Source: Pseudomonadota bacterium
Lineage (GTDB): Bacteria; Pseudomonadota; Alphaproteobacteria; Sphingomonadales; Sphingomonadaceae
Reading direction: 5' to 3'
Length of the DNA stretch: 64,000 nt
Assembly (NCBI GenBank): GCA_021794525.1
Contig: JAJYQP010000081.1
Coordinates: 1-64,000 of the forward strand
This document shows positions 63,482-64,000 of the stretch, in pieces. Within the stretch, counting starts at the first letter, position 1; the number at the start of each line of letters is the position of its first letter. The notes below the pieces were generated by a model, which saw only the letters and a program-made list of their open reading frames with translations, searched no databases and was not told the DNA's origin. Made by a program: the position numbers and the translations under genes.

Positions 63482-63963
63482 CCGTCGCCCAGCTCGTCAA
63501 GTCGTTCACCCTGTGGGAGTTCGTCAAGGCGCACGCCCTCACGCTGAAGTATTTCTTCAAGCCCAAGGCGACGATCAACTATCCGTTCGAGAAGAACCCC
63601 CTCAGCCCGCGCTTCCGCGGCGAGCACGCGCTGCGGCGCTATGCCAATGGCGAGGAGCGCTGCATCGCCTGCAAGCTGTGCGAGGCGATCTGTCCGGCGC
63701 AGGCTATCACCATCGAGGCCGAGCCGCGCGAGGACGGCAGCCGCCGCACCACCCGCTACGATATCGACATGACCAAGTGCATCTACTGCGGCTTCTGCCA
63801 GGAAGCCTGCCCGGTGGATGCCATCGTCGAGGGGCCGAACTTCGAATACGCCACCGAAACGCGCGAGGAGCTGCTCTACGACAAGGCGAAACTGCTGGCC
63901 AACGGGGACAAGTGGGAGCGCGCGATCGCCGCGAACCTTGAAGCCGATGCGCCCTATCGCTAA
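63478..63963 (+). CDS. nuoI: NADH-quinone oxidoreductase subunit I
   Basis: NuoI carries two [4Fe-4S] clusters (N6a and N6b) in [16 protein letters not shown] and [16 protein letters not shown]. The 161-residue sequence is otherwise canonical ([22 protein letters not shown]). The ATG at 63478 overlaps the end of the nuoH extension as ATGA, so the extension is translationally tied to nuoI. Confidence 0.97.
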   Translation: MTVAQLVKSFTLWEFVKAHALTLKYFFKPKATINYPFEKNPLSPRFRGEHALRRYANGEERCIACKLCEAICPAQAITIEAEPREDGSRRTTRYDIDMTKCIYCGFCQEACPVDAIVEGPNFEYATETREELLYDKAKLLANGDKWERAIAANLEADAPYR

Positions 63964-63975
63964 CGGGCCGCAGCA

Positions 63976-64000
63976 ATGAGGGCCACCTCACATCCGTTCG
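63976..64000 (+). CDS. possible start of next gene, cut by window edge
   Basis: An ATG 12 bases after the nuoI stop opens a frame reading MRATSHPF to the window end. nuoJ normally starts with a hydrophobic helix, which this is not, so it may be another inserted gene or a chance start before nuoJ. Too little sequence to decide. Confidence 0.25.

Noticed and set aside
1-64000. CRISPR array, transposase, integrase or att site
   Set aside because: No regularly spaced repeats, no DDE or integrase proteins and no tRNA gene were seen; the repeats present are short palindromes.
1-64000. tRNA or rRNA genes in the gaps
   Set aside because: No cloverleaf, TTCRA loop or rRNA core was recognised in any gap; the one rrn-like string at 34321-34358 is far too short to call.

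Overview
The window is dense, GC-rich (mid-60s per cent by eye) chromosomal DNA from an alphaproteobacterium. Gene content and order fit Sphingomonadales best, probably Erythrobacteraceae: pyrE-pdxJ-acpS-lepB, an aa3 oxidase cluster running into thrC, a 14-subunit-type nuo operon beginning A-B-C-D-E-F-G-H-I, a PF10118 hydrolase with a divergent TetR gene, and SelO. The assignment rests on protein resemblance and synteny from memory, not on a search. I see no rRNA, tRNA, CRISPR array, transposase or phage gene.

Layout. 1-2067: a 5'-truncated DEAD-box helicase and a fatty acid hydroxylase-family membrane protein. 2064-7553: a tightly overlapping minus-strand run (pyrE, pdxJ, acpS, lepB, AI-2E transporter, DUF3089 protein, ruvX) covering pyrimidine and vitamin B6 synthesis, ACP activation and protein export. 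7771-18974: a plus-strand cluster with cytochrome c oxidase subunits and assembly factors (coxB, coxA, ctaB, a 40-residue membrane protein, ctaG, coxC, DUF983, surf1), with an epoxide-hydrolase-like gene between coxA and ctaB. It continues as thrC, a methyltransferase, folB, moaD and moaE. 19037-26804: small housekeeping genes including rplU-rpmA, a TetR/hydrolase pair with a clear palindromic operator, ygfZ, pyrC and rarD. 26927-39124: astD, selO, a hydrolase/glycosyltransferase pair, a YfgM-like protein with bamB, gshA, rsmE, ubiA and a ferredoxin-NADP reductase. 39268-47484: three c-di-GMP genes around lepA. 47577-52974: a 2-hydroxyacid dehydrogenase, thiolase, an aldehyde dehydrogenase and small exported proteins. 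53132-64000: the first nine genes of the nuo operon, encoding complex I.

The most unusual part is the nuo operon. Genes that are normally packed together are separated at many junctions by unrelated material: a lipoprotein gene (C/D), a low-GC membrane protein gene (D/E), a palindromic repeat plus a 45-residue membrane protein (E/F), a frameshifted exported-protein gene (F/G), a second palindromic repeat that keeps a through-reading frame (G/H), and a 138-residue, lower-GC C-terminal extension of NuoH that ends in an ATGA overlap with nuoI. The next junction, after nuoI, also opens with a start codon that does not look like nuoJ.

Other points of interest are two tandem GGDEF-EAL-PilZ paralogues, the second with almost every phosphodiesterase catalytic residue replaced; an intrinsic-terminator-like hairpin inside the first codons of the DUF983 gene; and several non-ATG starts that are fixed by Shine-Dalgarno sequences or stop/start overlaps (pdxJ, AI-2E transporter and GGDEF-EAL 1 use TTG; surf1, moaD, moaE, ubiA, nuoA and others use GTG).
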